Part shown: positions 28,945-38,711 of the stretch, one piece after another
How positions within the stretch are numbered: the first letter of the stretch is position 1
Layout: each line of letters begins with the position of its first letter
DNA from: Metabacillus halosaccharovorans
GTDB lineage: Bacteria; Bacillota; Bacilli; Bacillales; Bacillaceae
Assembly: GCF_002019635.1 (NCBI RefSeq)
Contig: NZ_KV917371.1
Span: 2,028,001-2,092,000 of the forward strand
DNA: 64,000 bases
Reading direction: 5' to 3'
Made by a program: the position numbers and the translations under genes
The notes under the pieces: model-generated
What the model saw: the letters and a program-made list of their open reading frames with translations, nothing else
Databases searched by the model: none
Told to the model about the DNA's origin: nothing

Positions 28945-29562
28945 ATGAGTGAACCAATACGCATAGGAATCGGGGGCCCTGTTGGGGCAGGGAAAACGTT
29001 ATTAGTTGACAAGTTGACAAGAGAGCTAATGAAAGATCTTGAGGTTGCGGTTATTACAAATGATATCTATACAAAAGAGGATGCTCAATTTTTAATCAAG
29101 AATGGTGCACTGCCAGAAGATCGCATCATAGGTGTTGAAACAGGTGGATGTCCACATACAGCAATTCGTGAGGATGCTTCAATGAATTTTGATGCCATTG
29201 ATGAATTGAATGAACGCCACCCAAATCTTGATCTGATTTTTGTGGAAAGTGGCGGGGATAATTTGGCGGCCACCTTCAGTCCGGAATTAGTCGACTTTTC
29301 CATTTATATAATTGATGTGGCCCAGGGAGAGAAAATTCCCCGTAAAGGTGGTCAGGGAATGATTAAATCTGACTTGTTTATTATAAATAAAATTGATTTA
29401 GCCCCATATGTAGGAGCAGATCTTGAAGTGATGAGGAAAGATACATTAGTATCTCGTGGTAATCGCCCTTATATTTTTACAAATCTAAAAGACGGTACCG
29501 GGGTAAAGGAAGTGGTTGATTGGATACGCAAAGAGGCCTTTTTAGTTGGTCTTGAGGCATGA
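28945..29562 (+). CDS. ureG: Urease accessory GTPase UreG
   Basis: SIMIBI-class GTPase that drives nickel insertion. Walker [10 protein letters not shown] (about residues 9-17), the Glu/Asp-containing [11 protein letters not shown], the nickel-binding motif [15 protein letters not shown] with Cys-Pro-His, ESGGDN and the guanine motif NKIDL are present. Length 205 residues. The first ATG, at 28936, touches the AAAGG ribosome site, so the second ATG at 28945 ([11 protein letters not shown]) is chosen. It overlaps ureD by four bases. Confidence 0.96.
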   Translation: MSEPIRIGIGGPVGAGKTLLVDKLTRELMKDLEVAVITNDIYTKEDAQFLIKNGALPEDRIIGVETGGCPHTAIREDASMNFDAIDELNERHPNLDLIFVESGGDNLAATFSPELVDFSIYIIDVAQGEKIPRKGGQGMIKSDLFIINKIDLAPYVGADLEVMRKDTLVSRGNRPYIFTNLKDGTGVKEVVDWIRKEAFLVGLEA

Positions 29563-30371
29563 CATATACCGGCTACCTGGAGTTAACGGTAGAAAAAAAG
29601 CATAACCGTTCTGTCATAAGCAATAGCTTTTTTGACGGAGTTTTAAAAATTACGAGACCAACATATCTGCCTGAAGGTCTTCCTTTATTAACGCTTATCC
29701 ATGTTGGTGGTGGTTATGTTGATGGCGACTCATATAAAACAGAGGTAGTTGTTGGAGAAGGTGCGAAACTCGCCTTAACTACACAAGCTTCTACTAAAAT
29801 TTACAAGTCACTTCAATTTGGTGTTCGTCAGGAAATGGATTGCTTTTTACAAGCCGGAAGCGAATTACTTGTTAAACAAGACCCATTAATAGCTTATAAA
29901 GACGCACAATTTTCTCAAGTTACGAATGTCTATATGGAGCAAACATCGATTTTTTATTATACAGATATTATTACACCAGGCTGGTCTGAAGATGGGAAGT
30001 TATTTCAGTATAAGAAGATTTCTTCTAAACTGAAACTATTTATTGATGGTGAATTACAAGTATTTGATCATCAATTATTGATGCCAGGAGAAAATTTGCA
30101 AAAATTGATGCAGCTTGAAGGCTACACTCATATCGGAACATTGTTTATGATTCATCCTCAGGTTGACGAAAATTTAATTGAAAAAATAAGAGTTGAATTA
30201 CGTTCTGTAAACCATTCGCGATTTGGTATTAGTGCCCTTAGTGCAAAAGGACTATCAATGAGGGTTTTAGCATTTAGTACCCCGGAGATTGAAGAAGTCT
30301 TTTCTGTATGTGAAGAGGTCATTCGTCACCACTTAGAAAACAAAGAGAAGATCGAATGGCGGAAGTGGTAA
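29559..30371 (+). CDS. ureD: Urease accessory protein UreD (UreH)
   Basis: Scaffold protein that binds apo-urease and recruits UreF-UreG. Recognised by [51 protein letters not shown] (in parts, about residues 47-84) and [15 protein letters not shown]. Length 270 residues. It starts in the ATGA overlap with ureG and ends the cluster. The order ureABCEFGD is complete. No nickel permease gene (ureH/ureI or nikABCDE type) follows. Confidence 0.95.
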   Translation: MTYTGYLELTVEKKHNRSVISNSFFDGVLKITRPTYLPEGLPLLTLIHVGGGYVDGDSYKTEVVVGEGAKLALTTQASTKIYKSLQFGVRQEMDCFLQAGSELLVKQDPLIAYKDAQFSQVTNVYMEQTSIFYYTDIITPGWSEDGKLFQYKKISSKLKLFIDGELQVFDHQLLMPGENLQKLMQLEGYTHIGTLFMIHPQVDENLIEKIRVELRSVNHSRFGISALSAKGLSMRVLAFSTPEIEEVFSVCEEVIRHHLENKEKIEWRKW

Positions 30372-30484
30372 CCATTTTTCATGACAAACCGGAATAAATA
30401 CTAATCGTATCTTTAAATACTAAAACATTCATAGTATGATAGTCTTAGTATTTCACCTCAAGTATTGATGGAGGAGATGATAGC

Positions 30485-30949
30485 ATGAATGTTTCAAAAT
30501 TAGTCGTTTTCCGAACAGGTAATGAAGAATATGGTATTCCTATTGAACATGTCATTTCGATTGAGAAATTGGAAGATATAAATACCATTCCCAATATGCC
30601 CTTTTATATGAAAGGTGTCGTAAAGGTAAGGGGAGAACTGATACCTGTCCTTGATACGTATCAGATTTTTTATCATCAAAATATACCAATTGATAACGAC
30701 GTGAAATTAATTGTCATTCAATCTGATGAGATTTCAGCAGCATTAATTGTAAAAGAAGCAAAAGAAATTATTGATATTGAAGAGAGTCAATTAAAGACAA
30801 TTGCGGTCGGTGCATTTCAATCGACTAAATATTTTTCTGCAGTAGCAAGCTTAGAGGAGCGTTTGATTACTATTATCAACCCGAATCTGTTATTGGAAAG
30901 CCTTGATAATTTTGCTATTGTGAAGGAAGAGATGATGAGCCACCAATAG
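30485..30949 (+). CDS. CheW-domain chemotaxis-type adaptor protein
   Basis: A single CheW domain of 154 residues: LVVFRTGNEEYGIPIEHVISIEKL at the start, then MKGVVKVRGELIPVLDTY, the SH3-like pattern of receptor-kinase couplers. No response-regulator domain is attached, so it is CheW-like rather than CheV. Such adaptors connect chemoreceptors with CheA. No other chemotaxis gene is near, so it may be a second CheW or serve another signalling array. GGAGGAGATGATAGC precedes the ATG. It is a single-gene unit with its own terminator. Confidence 0.85.
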   Translation: MNVSKLVVFRTGNEEYGIPIEHVISIEKLEDINTIPNMPFYMKGVVKVRGELIPVLDTYQIFYHQNIPIDNDVKLIVIQSDEISAALIVKEAKEIIDIEESQLKTIAVGAFQSTKYFSAVASLEERLITIINPNLLLESLDNFAIVKEEMMSHQ

Positions 30950-30965
30950 AGGTGGCTTTTGTTGT
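30938..30965 (+). terminator. Terminator of the cheW-like gene
   Basis: AGCCACC pairs with GGTGGCT across AATAGA, then TTTGTTGTTT. The stem starts inside the last codons. Confidence 0.75.
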
Positions 30966-31023
30966 TTCTAATGTTATTTTTAAAAAGCATTTCTTACAGA
31001 AAAAATGGTAAACTAGTAAGAGA

Positions 31024-32283
31024 ATGAACTATGTGAGTGTGGTGTGGCTTGTGGAGCAGGTTGTAAGTCGGAGAATTATTTTACATGTTGATATGAATAG
31101 CTTTTATGCATCAGTAGAAATGGCATATGATCCATCTTTAAAGGGAAAGCCTTTGGCGATTGCTGGTAATGTGGAAGAGAGAAAAGGAATTATTGTAACT
31201 TGCAGTTACGAAGCACGTGCCAAAGGTGTGACGGCGACAATGCCACTTTGGCAGGCGCGTAGACTTTGTCCAGATCTTATCATCCGTAAGCCCAACTTTG
31301 AACGATACCGTACAGCCTCACAAGCGATGTTTGAATTACTTAGAGAATACACTCATTTAGTTGAGCCTGTTTCTATTGATGAGGGATATATGGATTTAAG
31401 TAATTTTGAAGGCTCCAGACCTTTGGAAATAGCGAAGTTAATTCAGGAACGATTACTTGATGAATTATTGTTGCCATGTAGTATCGGGGTAGCTCCGAAT
31501 AAATTTTTAGCTAAAATGGCTTCAAATATGAAAAAGCCACTCGGGATTACCATATTAAGAAAAAGAGATATGCCAAAGACCTTATGGCCTCTACCAGTTC
31601 ATGAAATGCATGGAGTCGGAGGAAAAACAGCTGAAAAACTTCACACAATTGGTGTTCATACTATTTATGATTTAGCTCATGCTAATGAGGTGCAGGTGAA
31701 AAAACTGTTAGGGGTTAATGGAGAAAGACTTATACAAAAAGCAAATGGTGTTGATAACAGAGAGGTTAATCCAAATGCAATTTATGATTTTAAAAGCATA
31801 GGGAATTCCACAACTTTAGCTAAAAATACAACGAAAGAAAATGAAATAAGAGAAGTATTAAAAAAACTATCTCATTCAGTGTCTGTTCGTTTGAAAAGAA
31901 AAGAAGTTCTTGCAACAAAATTACTTGTCACCATTCGTTATGGAAATTTAAAAACGATAACAAGAAGTAAAAAGCTGAACAATCCGATCGGTGAAGAAAA
32001 AGATTTATTTCATGAAGCAACAGAGCTCTTTTTTTCTCATTGGAATGATGAACCAGTTCGATTATTGGGTATTACGGGACAAGATTTAGTTGAAAAGGAT
32101 GATGCTGTTAAACAGTTAGACTTATTTTCATATGAACAAGACGCAAAGGATGAGCCGATTCTATCGATTATTGATCAAATTAATCAAAAATATGGAGAAC
32201 AGCTATTAAAAAAAGGTGTCAAAGGGAAGGGAAAAGAAACTCCAACTCCCGGAACAAGCTTTAGCAAAGATTTTTTTACGTAG
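31024..32283 (+). CDS. dinB: DNA polymerase IV (Y family), PolY1/YqjH-like
   Basis: Error-prone translesion polymerase. Catalytic acidic residues are in HVDMNSFYASVE (about residues 22-33) and SIDEGYMDLS (about 118-127); the steric-gate region and GIAPNKFLAKMAS follow, then helix-hairpin-helix VGGKTAEKL and a little-finger domain. The C-terminus ends with a beta-clamp-binding-like QLDLFSYE (about residue 363), followed by about 50 more residues. The start at 31024 is uncertain: the ribosome site is weak and GTG 31051 is possible. No LexA box was found upstream. It lies next to gndA as in B. subtilis. Confidence 0.9.
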   Translation: MNYVSVVWLVEQVVSRRIILHVDMNSFYASVEMAYDPSLKGKPLAIAGNVEERKGIIVTCSYEARAKGVTATMPLWQARRLCPDLIIRKPNFERYRTASQAMFELLREYTHLVEPVSIDEGYMDLSNFEGSRPLEIAKLIQERLLDELLLPCSIGVAPNKFLAKMASNMKKPLGITILRKRDMPKTLWPLPVHEMHGVGGKTAEKLHTIGVHTIYDLAHANEVQVKKLLGVNGERLIQKANGVDNREVNPNAIYDFKSIGNSTTLAKNTTKENEIREVLKKLSHSVSVRLKRKEVLATKLLVTIRYGNLKTITRSKKLNNPIGEEKDLFHEATELFFSHWNDEPVRLLGITGQDLVEKDDAVKQLDLFSYEQDAKDEPILSIIDQINQKYGEQLLKKGVKGKGKETPTPGTSFSKDFFT

Positions 32284-32295
32284 AAAACGATTACA
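32282..32295 (+). promoter_or_regulatory. Weak cre-like site between dinB and gndA
   Basis: AGAAAACGATTACA matches the cre consensus at 13 of 14 positions but lies about 200 bases before gndA. The effect is uncertain. Confidence 0.3.
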
Positions 32296-32490
32296 TAAGT
32301 TAAGTCACTTGAAATGTTACAGAAAAATGTGTATTTTTAAAGTTGTAGTCAAATGAAATAATTCGAATTATGTGTCAATTTAGCAGTTATTGGCGGAAAA
32401 CTAAACTTTTTATCGCTATCACAAAATGATAGAAGAGTTTTTCATTTGTTTAGTTTTACATATTATTAGGATTAGAAGGGACGTAAGGGA

Positions 32491-33903
32491 ATGTCGAAAC
32501 AACAAATTGGTGTTATTGGTTTGGCTGTAATGGGTAAGAACTTAGCGTTAAATATTGAAAGTCGTGGATTTTCAGTCTCAGTTTTTAACCGTTCAGCAGG
32601 AAAAACAGAAGAATTTTTAACTGAAGCAAAAGGGAAAAATGTGGTTGGAACTTACAGCATTGAAGAATTTGTTCAATCATTGGAAACTCCACGCAAAATT
32701 CTATTAATGGTTAAAGCTGGTGGACCAACTGATGCTACAATCGAACAACTTTTACCACATCTTGATAAAGGTGATATTTTAATCGATGGTGGTAACACAT
32801 TATATACTGATACACAACGTCGTAACAAAGAGTTGGCGGAAAGTGGCATTCACTTCATCGGAACAGGTGTATCAGGTGGAGAAGAAGGAGCATTAAAAGG
32901 ACCTTCTATCATGCCTGGCGGTCAAAAAGAAGCATTTGACTTAGTACAACCGATTCTTGAAGCAATTTCCGCAAAAGTAAATGGTGATCCATGCTGTACT
33001 TACATCGGTCCGGATGGTGCAGGTCACTATGTAAAAATGGTTCACAACGGTATTGAGTATGGAGATATGCAATTAATTTCTGAAGCGTATTTCTTACTTA
33101 AAAATGTATTAGGTTTAACAGCTGACGAGCTTCATGAAGTGTTTGCAGAGTGGAACAAAGGTGAACTTGATAGCTACTTAATTGAAATTACTGCTGACAT
33201 CTTCACGAAGAAAGATGAAGAAACTGGCAAACCTATGGTTGATGTCATTCTTGACACTGCCGGTCAAAAAGGAACTGGAAAATGGACAAGTAAGAGTGCT
33301 CTTGATTTAGGAGTACCACTTCCAATTATTACAGAGTCTGTTTTTGCCCGCTTTATTTCCGCAATGAAAGAAGAACGCCAAAAAGCTAGTAAAATTCTTT
33401 CAGGACCTTCTGCAAAATCATACGAAGGAAACAAAGAAGAGCTTATTGAAGCAGTTCGTAAAGCATTATATATGAGTAAAATTTGTTCTTATGCTCAAGG
33501 ATTTGCTCAAATGAGAGCAGCGTCAGAAGAGTATAATTGGGATTTAAAATACGGAGATATTGCCATGATCTTCCGTGGCGGTTGTATTATCCGTGCAGCT
33601 TTCCTTCAAAAAATTAAAGATGCATATGATAAAGACTCACAATTGGCAAACCTTTTACTGGATGATTACTTTAAAGAAATCGTTGAAGGTTACCAAGGTG
33701 CGCTTCGCCAAATCTTAACGGTTGCAATTGAAAATGGAGTTCCAGTACCATGCTTCTCATCTGCACTTGCTTACTATGATAGCTACCGTACTGAAACGTT
33801 ACCAGCTAATCTACTTCAAGCTCAACGTGATTATTTTGGTGCCCACACATACCAACGTGTTGACAAAGAAGGAGTCTTCCACACTGAGTGGATGGAAAAA
33901 TAA
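32491..33903 (+). CDS. gndA: 6-phosphogluconate dehydrogenase, NADP+-dependent, decarboxylating
   Basis: Oxidative pentose-phosphate enzyme that yields ribulose 5-phosphate, CO2 and NADPH. The N-terminal Rossmann fold begins [18 protein letters not shown] with NRS after strand two, which fits NADP+ preference. Substrate residues are in [19 protein letters not shown] (about residues 128-146) and [13 protein letters not shown] (about 183-195). Length 470 residues. The ATG at 32491 follows a weak GGGACGTAAGGGA site. It faces zwf across a 385-base gap with converging terminators. B. subtilis YqjI/GndA is the counterpart. Confidence 0.96.
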   Translation: MSKQQIGVIGLAVMGKNLALNIESRGFSVSVFNRSAGKTEEFLTEAKGKNVVGTYSIEEFVQSLETPRKILLMVKAGGPTDATIEQLLPHLDKGDILIDGGNTLYTDTQRRNKELAESGIHFIGTGVSGGEEGALKGPSIMPGGQKEAFDLVQPILEAISAKVNGDPCCTYIGPDGAGHYVKMVHNGIEYGDMQLISEAYFLLKNVLGLTADELHEVFAEWNKGELDSYLIEITADIFTKKDEETGKPMVDVILDTAGQKGTGKWTSKSALDLGVPLPIITESVFARFISAMKEERQKASKILSGPSAKSYEGNKEELIEAVRKALYMSKICSYAQGFAQMRAASEEYNWDLKYGDIAMIFRGGCIIRAAFLQKIKDAYDKDSQLANLLLDDYFKEIVEGYQGALRQILTVAIENGVPVPCFSSALAYYDSYRTETLPANLLQAQRDYFGAHTYQRVDKEGVFHTEWMEK

Positions 33904-33911
33904 TAGGATAA

Positions 33912-33947
33912 CAAAAAACAAAGCTCAAATTTGAGCTTTGTTTTTTT
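33912..33947 (+). terminator. Terminator of gndA
   Basis: Perfect 12-bp stem ACAAAGCTCAAA/TTTGAGCTTTGT followed by seven T. Confidence 0.92.
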
Positions 33948-34059
33948 GTATTGAATATAAATCAAGCGGAACTGTATAGAGCCTTTTAAGGGCCATATAA
34001 GGATTAATTAAGAAAGAGAGTACAAAGATTTAATCTACGACCATTTTAAACATGTTAAG

Positions 34060-34095
34060 AGGGGATAAAAAGAAGCTATCACAAATGTGATAGCT
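34060..34095 (-). terminator. Second possible terminator for minus-strand transcripts beyond zwf
   Basis: AAGCTATCAC and GTGATAGCTT pair around a four-base loop; read on the minus strand it is followed by CTTTTTATCC. No gene is seen between it and the zwf terminator. Confidence 0.5.
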
Positions 34096-34204
34096 TAAAG
34101 TTAAGGAGACACAAGGGGTTGCTTCTTGCACTAACTAGTTTATTCTTCTGAATAAATTTTGTATGAGGCAAATAGACGAGCTCATTCGCACAATTTTTAG
34201 AAAT

Positions 34205-34241
34205 AAATAAAAAGCCAATTGAATACAAGGACTCAATTGGC
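34205..34241 (-). terminator. Terminator of zwf
   Basis: Read on the minus strand, GCCAATTGA pairs with TCAATTGGC, then TTTTTATTTATT, about 50 bases after the zwf stop codon. Confidence 0.8.
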
Positions 34242-34287
34242 AAAATAAGTAATAAAATAAGATATCGATTCCAATACAATTAGTTAA

Positions 34288-35769
34288 TTAATTAACAGGC
34301 CACCACTGGTTACCGTCTTCTTCAAGAAGTTCGTCAGCTTCTTTAGGTCCCATGGAACCGGAAGGATATGTTGCAAGTGTTGCTTTACCGTTTTTCCATG
34401 CGTCAGAAATTGGATCTACAAAGCTCCAGGATAGTGCAACTTCATCCCAATGTGTAAAGTTAGTCGCATCGCCACGCATGCAATCAAATAATAGTTTTTC
34501 ATACGCTTCAGGTGTATTAATCCCGTCATAGAGGTTATTTGATAAATCAAATTTAACAGGTTTTGAATAACCACCTTCAGATTCATCTTTTTTCGCATTC
34601 AATTGCAGGGTGATCCCTTCCTCTGGCTGAATGTTAATAACTAGTAAGTTAGGAGGTACTGTTTCACCTTTGTTGTAGTAAAGATTCATTGGAATATCTT
34701 TAAATTGTACAACAATTTTTGTTGATTTAGCAGCCATACGTTTTCCTGTACGAATATAGAAAGGAACACCAGCCCATCTGAAATTATCAATCATTAACTT
34801 GCCTGCTACATATGTTTCTGTTTCAGATTTTTTATCAACATTTCCTTCTTCACGGTAACCAATGAACTCTTTATCATTAAATTTACCTGCTGCATATTGG
34901 CCTCTCACAAAGTATTCTCCAACTTGCGTGTCACTAACAGGTCTTAATGCTCTTAGTACCTTCACCTTTTCACTTCGAATCTCATCGGTTGTTAATTTAA
35001 TTGGCGGTTCCATCGCAAGTAAGGCAACCATTTGAAGCATATGATTTTGAACCATATCGCGAAGTGCCCCGGATTTTTCGTAATAGCCTCCACGATCTTC
35101 GACACCTAATATTTCACTGGAAGTAACTTGAATATTAGATATGTAACGATTATTCCATAATGGTTCAAACAGAGCATTGGCAAAACGAATAACCTCAATA
35201 TTTTGTACCATTTCTTTTCCTAAATAATGGTCAATACGATAGATTTGATCTTCGTTAAATGCTTCACGAATTTCCTGATTTAGTTTTTGGGCAGAAGGTA
35301 GATCATGTCCAAACGGCTTTTCAATGACAAGTCTGCTCCAGCCCTGAGTAGCTGTTAAGCCTTCTTTTTTTAAGTTTTGAGCGATTGTACCAAAGAATTC
35401 CGGTGCCATTGCTAAATAAAAGATACGGTTTCCTTCTGTTTGATAGGAGCCATCAAGCTCATTTAACAATCCGTTTAACTCTAAATAAGAGGAAGGATTT
35501 GTAACATCAAAAGGATGATAATAGAAATGAGAAGTGAATTCTTCTAAATCTTTTGATTCCTTCATCGATGTTTGAATAGAATCTGATACATTGCTTCGAA
35601 ACTCTTCAGTGGTCCAAGGTCTTCTTGCAACCCCTACAACAGCAAAATTTTTACCGATTTTTTCGTTTTGAACAAGGCGATAAATAGATGGAAACAATTT
35701 TCGTTTCGCCAGATCACCAGTTGCTCCAAAGATGACAATAACTGATTTAGGATGTTCTTGTGTATTCAC
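34288..35769 (-). CDS. zwf: Glucose-6-phosphate 1-dehydrogenase
   Basis: First enzyme of the oxidative pentose-phosphate pathway, giving 6-phosphogluconolactone and NADPH. The nucleotide fold is at the start (VIVIFGATGDLAKRKLFPS, residues 10-28), the active-site motif RIDHYLGKEMVQN with the catalytic His lies near residue 180, and substrate contacts include RTGKRMAAK. Length 493 residues. The start is a GTG at 35769 with GTGAGGTACGAAC upstream on the minus strand. It converges on gndA, so the two NADPH-producing enzymes are encoded tail to tail by separate units. Confidence 0.96.
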   Translation of the reverse strand: MNTQEHPKSVIVIFGATGDLAKRKLFPSIYRLVQNEKIGKNFAVVGVARRPWTTEEFRSNVSDSIQTSMKESKDLEEFTSHFYYHPFDVTNPSSYLELNGLLNELDGSYQTEGNRIFYLAMAPEFFGTIAQNLKKEGLTATQGWSRLVIEKPFGHDLPSAQKLNQEIREAFNEDQIYRIDHYLGKEMVQNIEVIRFANALFEPLWNNRYISNIQVTSSEILGVEDRGGYYEKSGALRDMVQNHMLQMVALLAMEPPIKLTTDEIRSEKVKVLRALRPVSDTQVGEYFVRGQYAAGKFNDKEFIGYREEGNVDKKSETETYVAGKLMIDNFRWAGVPFYIRTGKRMAAKSTKIVVQFKDIPMNLYYNKGETVPPNLLVINIQPEEGITLQLNAKKDESEGGYSKPVKFDLSNNLYDGINTPEAYEKLLFDCMRGDATNFTHWDEVALSWSFVDPISDAWKNGKATLATYPSGSMGPKEADELLEEDGNQWWPVN

Positions 35770-35939
35770 GTTCGTACCTCACTTTGTCATTAATACATTT
35801 ATTTTTTCATCAGTATTTTGAGTTGAAATCGATTGTTGAAAAAGAAAATAAATGATGGCATCGAATTTCTTATTTATACTGATTGGAAATTACTCCTATA
35901 CAAATACTTAATTTTAAAGGTAATTTCCCTTTAAATCAA

Positions 35940-35958
35940 ACATTATAGCCTATAATGT
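35940..35958. promoter_or_regulatory. 19-bp perfect palindrome between zwf and rnz
   Basis: ACATTATAGCCTATAATGT is a perfect palindrome with one central base and contains TATAAT on each strand. It lies 170 bases before zwf and 228 before rnz in the divergent gap; an operator is possible, but no regulator is known. The rest of the 416-base gap is AT-rich with several weak inverted repeats and no ORF. Confidence 0.45.
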
Positions 35959-36185
35959 CTTTCCACATAGTTTATTATAAACGATTATGGAAAAATTATC
36001 GTCTATTATGCACCTATTTTGTAGAAATCTTTCTATAATTCAGTCTATTTTAGACATAATATTGAATTTGGTCAAGATGATGTGCTGATTTTGTTATAGA
36101 ATTTCTGAAAAAATAAAATCAATGTTATTTCGCTATTTTCAGCATTCGTGTATGCTTAAAGAAAATACGGAGGAGGAAAGCGCAA

Positions 36186-37124
36186 GTGAATGTAACATTT
36201 CTTGGAACGGGTGCAGGAATACCTGCCAAAGCCCGGAATGTAACAAGTATTGCTCTTCAATTATTAGAAGAGAGAAATGAAATATGGTTATTTGATTGCG
36301 GGGAGGCAACTCAACATCAAATTTTACATACCTCTATAAAACCGAGGAAAATTGAAAAGATTTTTATTACCCATTTGCATGGTGATCATATATATGGCTT
36401 GCCCGGTCTACTTAGCAGTCGTTCCTTTCAAGGAGGAGAAACACCGTTAACCATATATGGACCAAAAGGCACAGAGCAATTTGTAAGAACTGCTTTATCT
36501 GTTAGTCACACCTATCTCACATATTCAATTGAATTTGTAGATGTAAAGGAAGGAATTATTTTTGAAGATTCATCCTTTCAAGTTAAGGCAAAGAAAATTG
36601 AACATGGCATTGAATCCTATGGTTATCGCGTGATAGAAAAGGATTTACCGGGAACACTGCTAGTCGAAGAACTTAAAAAGATCGGTATTCGACCAGGACC
36701 GGTTTATCAAAAACTAAAAAATGCAGAATCTGTTCAATTAGAGGATGGTTCGATTATTCATGGAAGTGATTTCATCGGACCCTCAATAAAAGGAAGAATC
36801 ATCTCTATTCTAGGTGACACTCGGTACACAGATAAAAGTGTGGAGCTTGCAGAAAATGCCGACTTATTAATTCATGAAGCAACTTTTTCAAGAGAGGATC
36901 ACTATCTTGCTTATGACTATTACCATTCTACAACTGAAGATGCTGCCAATATCGCTAAAGCATCAAATGTGAAGAAATTAGTTTTAACCCATATTAGTTC
37001 GAGATATCAATCACCTGAACAACTCGATGCACTAGTTGAAGAAGCGAAATCAGTTTTTCCGCCAACTGTTATTGCTGCAGATTTAATGCAAATTGACATT
37101 CCAAAAAAACGTTCTAATCTATAA
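36186..37124 (+). CDS. rnz: Ribonuclease Z (tRNA 3'-processing endonuclease)
   Basis: Metallo-beta-lactamase-fold nuclease that trims 3' trailers of tRNA precursors lacking an encoded CCA. The zinc motif HLHGDH has His63, His65, Asp67 and His68; a further His lies in [13 protein letters not shown], Asp in ILGDTRYT and His in VLTHISSRY. The flexible arm with [13 protein letters not shown] is present, as in the short bacterial form. Length 312 residues. It starts at GTG 36186 with GGAGGAGGAAAGCGC upstream. A shared terminator separates it from namA. Confidence 0.95.
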   Translation: MNVTFLGTGAGIPAKARNVTSIALQLLEERNEIWLFDCGEATQHQILHTSIKPRKIEKIFITHLHGDHIYGLPGLLSSRSFQGGETPLTIYGPKGTEQFVRTALSVSHTYLTYSIEFVDVKEGIIFEDSSFQVKAKKIEHGIESYGYRVIEKDLPGTLLVEELKKIGIRPGPVYQKLKNAESVQLEDGSIIHGSDFIGPSIKGRIISILGDTRYTDKSVELAENADLLIHEATFSREDHYLAYDYYHSTTEDAANIAKASNVKKLVLTHISSRYQSPEQLDALVEEAKSVFPPTVIAADLMQIDIPKKRSNL

Positions 37125-37158
37125 GAAAAGAGAGTTGAATCTGATCAACTCTCTTTTC
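37125..37158. terminator. Bidirectional terminator between rnz and namA
   Basis: AAAAGAGAGTTGA pairs perfectly with TCAACTCTCTTTT; A and T runs at both ends let it work for both converging genes. Confidence 0.88.
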
Positions 37159-37161
37159 TGA

Positions 37162-38178
37162 TCACCATCCCCGATCATATTGCTTTGGAGCTTCAATTGT
37201 TTCTCCCAGCTCTTTAGCTGCAGTTCTGGGGAAATACGGGTCTCTAAGAAGTTCTCTCGCGATAAATATCAGGTCTGCTCGATTATTTTGCAAAATTTCT
37301 TCTGCTTGTATGCCGCTAGTGATTAATCCAACAGCTCCTGAAGCAATACCTGCCTTTTCTTTAACTTTTTCAGCAAATCTTACTTGGTAGCCTGGAAATA
37401 CATTAATCTTTGCAGGAACAACAGCTCCTGAGCTAACATCGATCAAATCAACTCCTTGCTCTTTCATCTTACTTGCATACCCCTCATAATCTTTTATATC
37501 CAATCCCTCGGGATGATAATCCGATGCTGAAATACGAACAAATAGTGGTCCATCCCACACTTCTTTCACAGCATCAATTACTTCGCTTAAAAATCGGTAT
37601 CGATTATCTTTCGAACCACCATATTCATCATCTCGCTTATTCGAAAGAGGTGATAAAAACTCATTGATAAGGTAACCGTGGGCTGCATGAATCTCGATAA
37701 TATCGATGCCAGCTTTCTTTGCTCTTTTAGCTCCATCTTGAAAAGCTTGAACAGTCTCTTTAATTTCTTCCTTTGTCATGCTTTTCGGAGTTTTGTATGT
37801 ATTATCAAATGGGATAGATGATGGTGCAATAATTTCTCCATTAACTGTCGATTTTCTCCCTGCATGTGCTAGCTGAATAGCTGTTGCTGAACCGTATTCT
37901 TTAATTCTTGATACTAATTCTTGAAGGGCTGGAACATGGTCATCGCTCCAAATCCCAAGATCTTGTGCTGATATACGGCCTTGAGGTGTAACAGCAGTAG
38001 CTTCAACCATTATTAAGCCAACTTGCCCAACTGCACGGCTTATATAGTGCGTGAAATGGAAATCTTCTATAAACCCCTGTTCACCTGTTGATGAATACAT
38101 ACACATCGGGGACATAACAATACGATTTTTAAGGGTAACATTCTTTATTTGATAAGGCTGGAATAGTTTCGTCTTCAT
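37162..38178 (-). CDS. namA: NADPH dehydrogenase of the old yellow enzyme family (NamA/YqjM)
   Basis: FMN enzyme that reduces the C=C bond of alpha,beta-unsaturated carbonyl compounds with NADPH. The YqjM-type signature is Cys26 in MSPMCMYSS with Tyr28, the substrate His pair in [20 protein letters not shown], and [13 protein letters not shown]. Length 338 residues matches YqjM. The ATG at 38178 has GGGAGGATAAAAG upstream on the minus strand. A 19-bp imperfect palindrome lies about 50 bases upstream and may be an operator. Role in vivo is probably stress detoxification, by analogy. Confidence 0.94.
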   Translation of the reverse strand: MKTKLFQPYQIKNVTLKNRIVMSPMCMYSSTGEQGFIEDFHFTHYISRAVGQVGLIMVEATAVTPQGRISAQDLGIWSDDHVPALQELVSRIKEYGSATAIQLAHAGRKSTVNGEIIAPSSIPFDNTYKTPKSMTKEEIKETVQAFQDGAKRAKKAGIDIIEIHAAHGYLINEFLSPLSNKRDDEYGGSKDNRYRFLSEVIDAVKEVWDGPLFVRISASDYHPEGLDIKDYEGYASKMKEQGVDLIDVSSGAVVPAKINVFPGYQVRFAEKVKEKAGIASGAVGLITSGIQAEEILQNNRADLIFIARELLRDPYFPRTAAKELGETIEAPKQYDRGW

Positions 38179-38221
38179 CTTTTATCCTCCCATTTGTAGA
38201 TACTTTGTTTGAAAAAATTAT

Positions 38222-38240
38222 AACAGTTGCTGCAGCTGTT
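38222..38240. promoter_or_regulatory. Imperfect palindrome upstream of namA
   Basis: AACAGTTGCTGCAGCTGTT has arms AACAGTTGC and GCAGCTGTT that pair with one G-T step. It is 44-62 bases before the namA start, an operator-like position. Confidence 0.4.
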
Positions 38241-38330
38241 AAGCATGTTTCTTGCTTGATTAATTTCTCCTAACAGGTTTTCAGGGAGGTGGTTGGTGTA
38301 ATTATCTATTGATCAGGATGAGCAGTTGAG

Positions 38331-38377
38331 AAAAAATAAAACAGGAATAGTAAGCAGCAAAGTACTTACCATCCTGT
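38331..38377 (-). terminator. Terminator of the 39-residue minus-strand ORF
   Basis: On the minus strand ACAGGATGGTAAG pairs with CTTACTATTCCTGT (short bulge), loop of about ten bases, then TTTATTTTTT. It starts about 46 bases after the small ORF stop. Confidence 0.75.
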
Positions 38378-38422
38378 TCTAAGTTAATGTGAAACCTGAG
38401 ATACGTAATGAATATTTTTTGC

Positions 38423-38542
38423 TTATATAAACTGAGGCACACTAATCAGACTTTTTATTCTTATAAGTAAATGCCTGTAAGTTGAAGCTGCCTTATGCCC
38501 TGCAAGAAACAGTGTAGTTAATAAGCTAAATAAAATATTCAT
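38423..38542 (-). CDS. Small hydrophobic peptide of unknown function
   Basis: A 39-codon ORF starting MNILFSLLTTLFLAGHKAAS and ending IRIKSLISVPQFI. It has a hydrophobic N-terminal helix (residues 3-15) and a basic second half. GGAGGG lies eight bases before the ATG and an intrinsic terminator follows, so it looks like an independent minus-strand transcription unit in the namA-CWC gap. A 21-bp palindrome lies 24 bases upstream of the start. I do not recognise it. It could be a small membrane protein, a secreted peptide or a type I toxin-like peptide. Coding status rests on signals, not on homology. Confidence 0.55.
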   Translation of the reverse strand: MNILFSLLTTLFLAGHKAASTYRHLLIRIKSLISVPQFI

Positions 38543-38565
38543 CCTTTTATCCCTCCACATTAAGA

Positions 38566-38586
38566 ATAGTGTTAATATAACACTAT
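38566..38586. promoter_or_regulatory. Perfect palindrome upstream of the 39-residue ORF
   Basis: ATAGTGTTA-ATA-TAACACTAT has 9-base arms and a three-base centre. It overlaps the likely promoter zone of the minus-strand small ORF and is about 125 bases before the CWC gene on the plus strand. Confidence 0.5.
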
Positions 38587-38711
38587 AGTTAGCTTGTTCT
38601 ATAGAATTTTGATTTATTCTCTTCCTTAGAGACTAAGATTAATTTTCTACAGAAGAACGAACTTTTATTTTTATTGGAAAAATACTGATAGTATGGAAGA
38701 AAGGTAAAAAA

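Noticed and set aside
33722-33934. 70-residue ORF across the end of gndA
   Set aside because: It is a shifted-frame shadow of gndA and ends inside the terminator.
34079-34279. 66-residue minus-strand ORF between gndA and zwf
   Set aside because: It lies between two minus-strand terminators, has no ribosome site before its ATG and an odd composition; more likely intergenic sequence after zwf.
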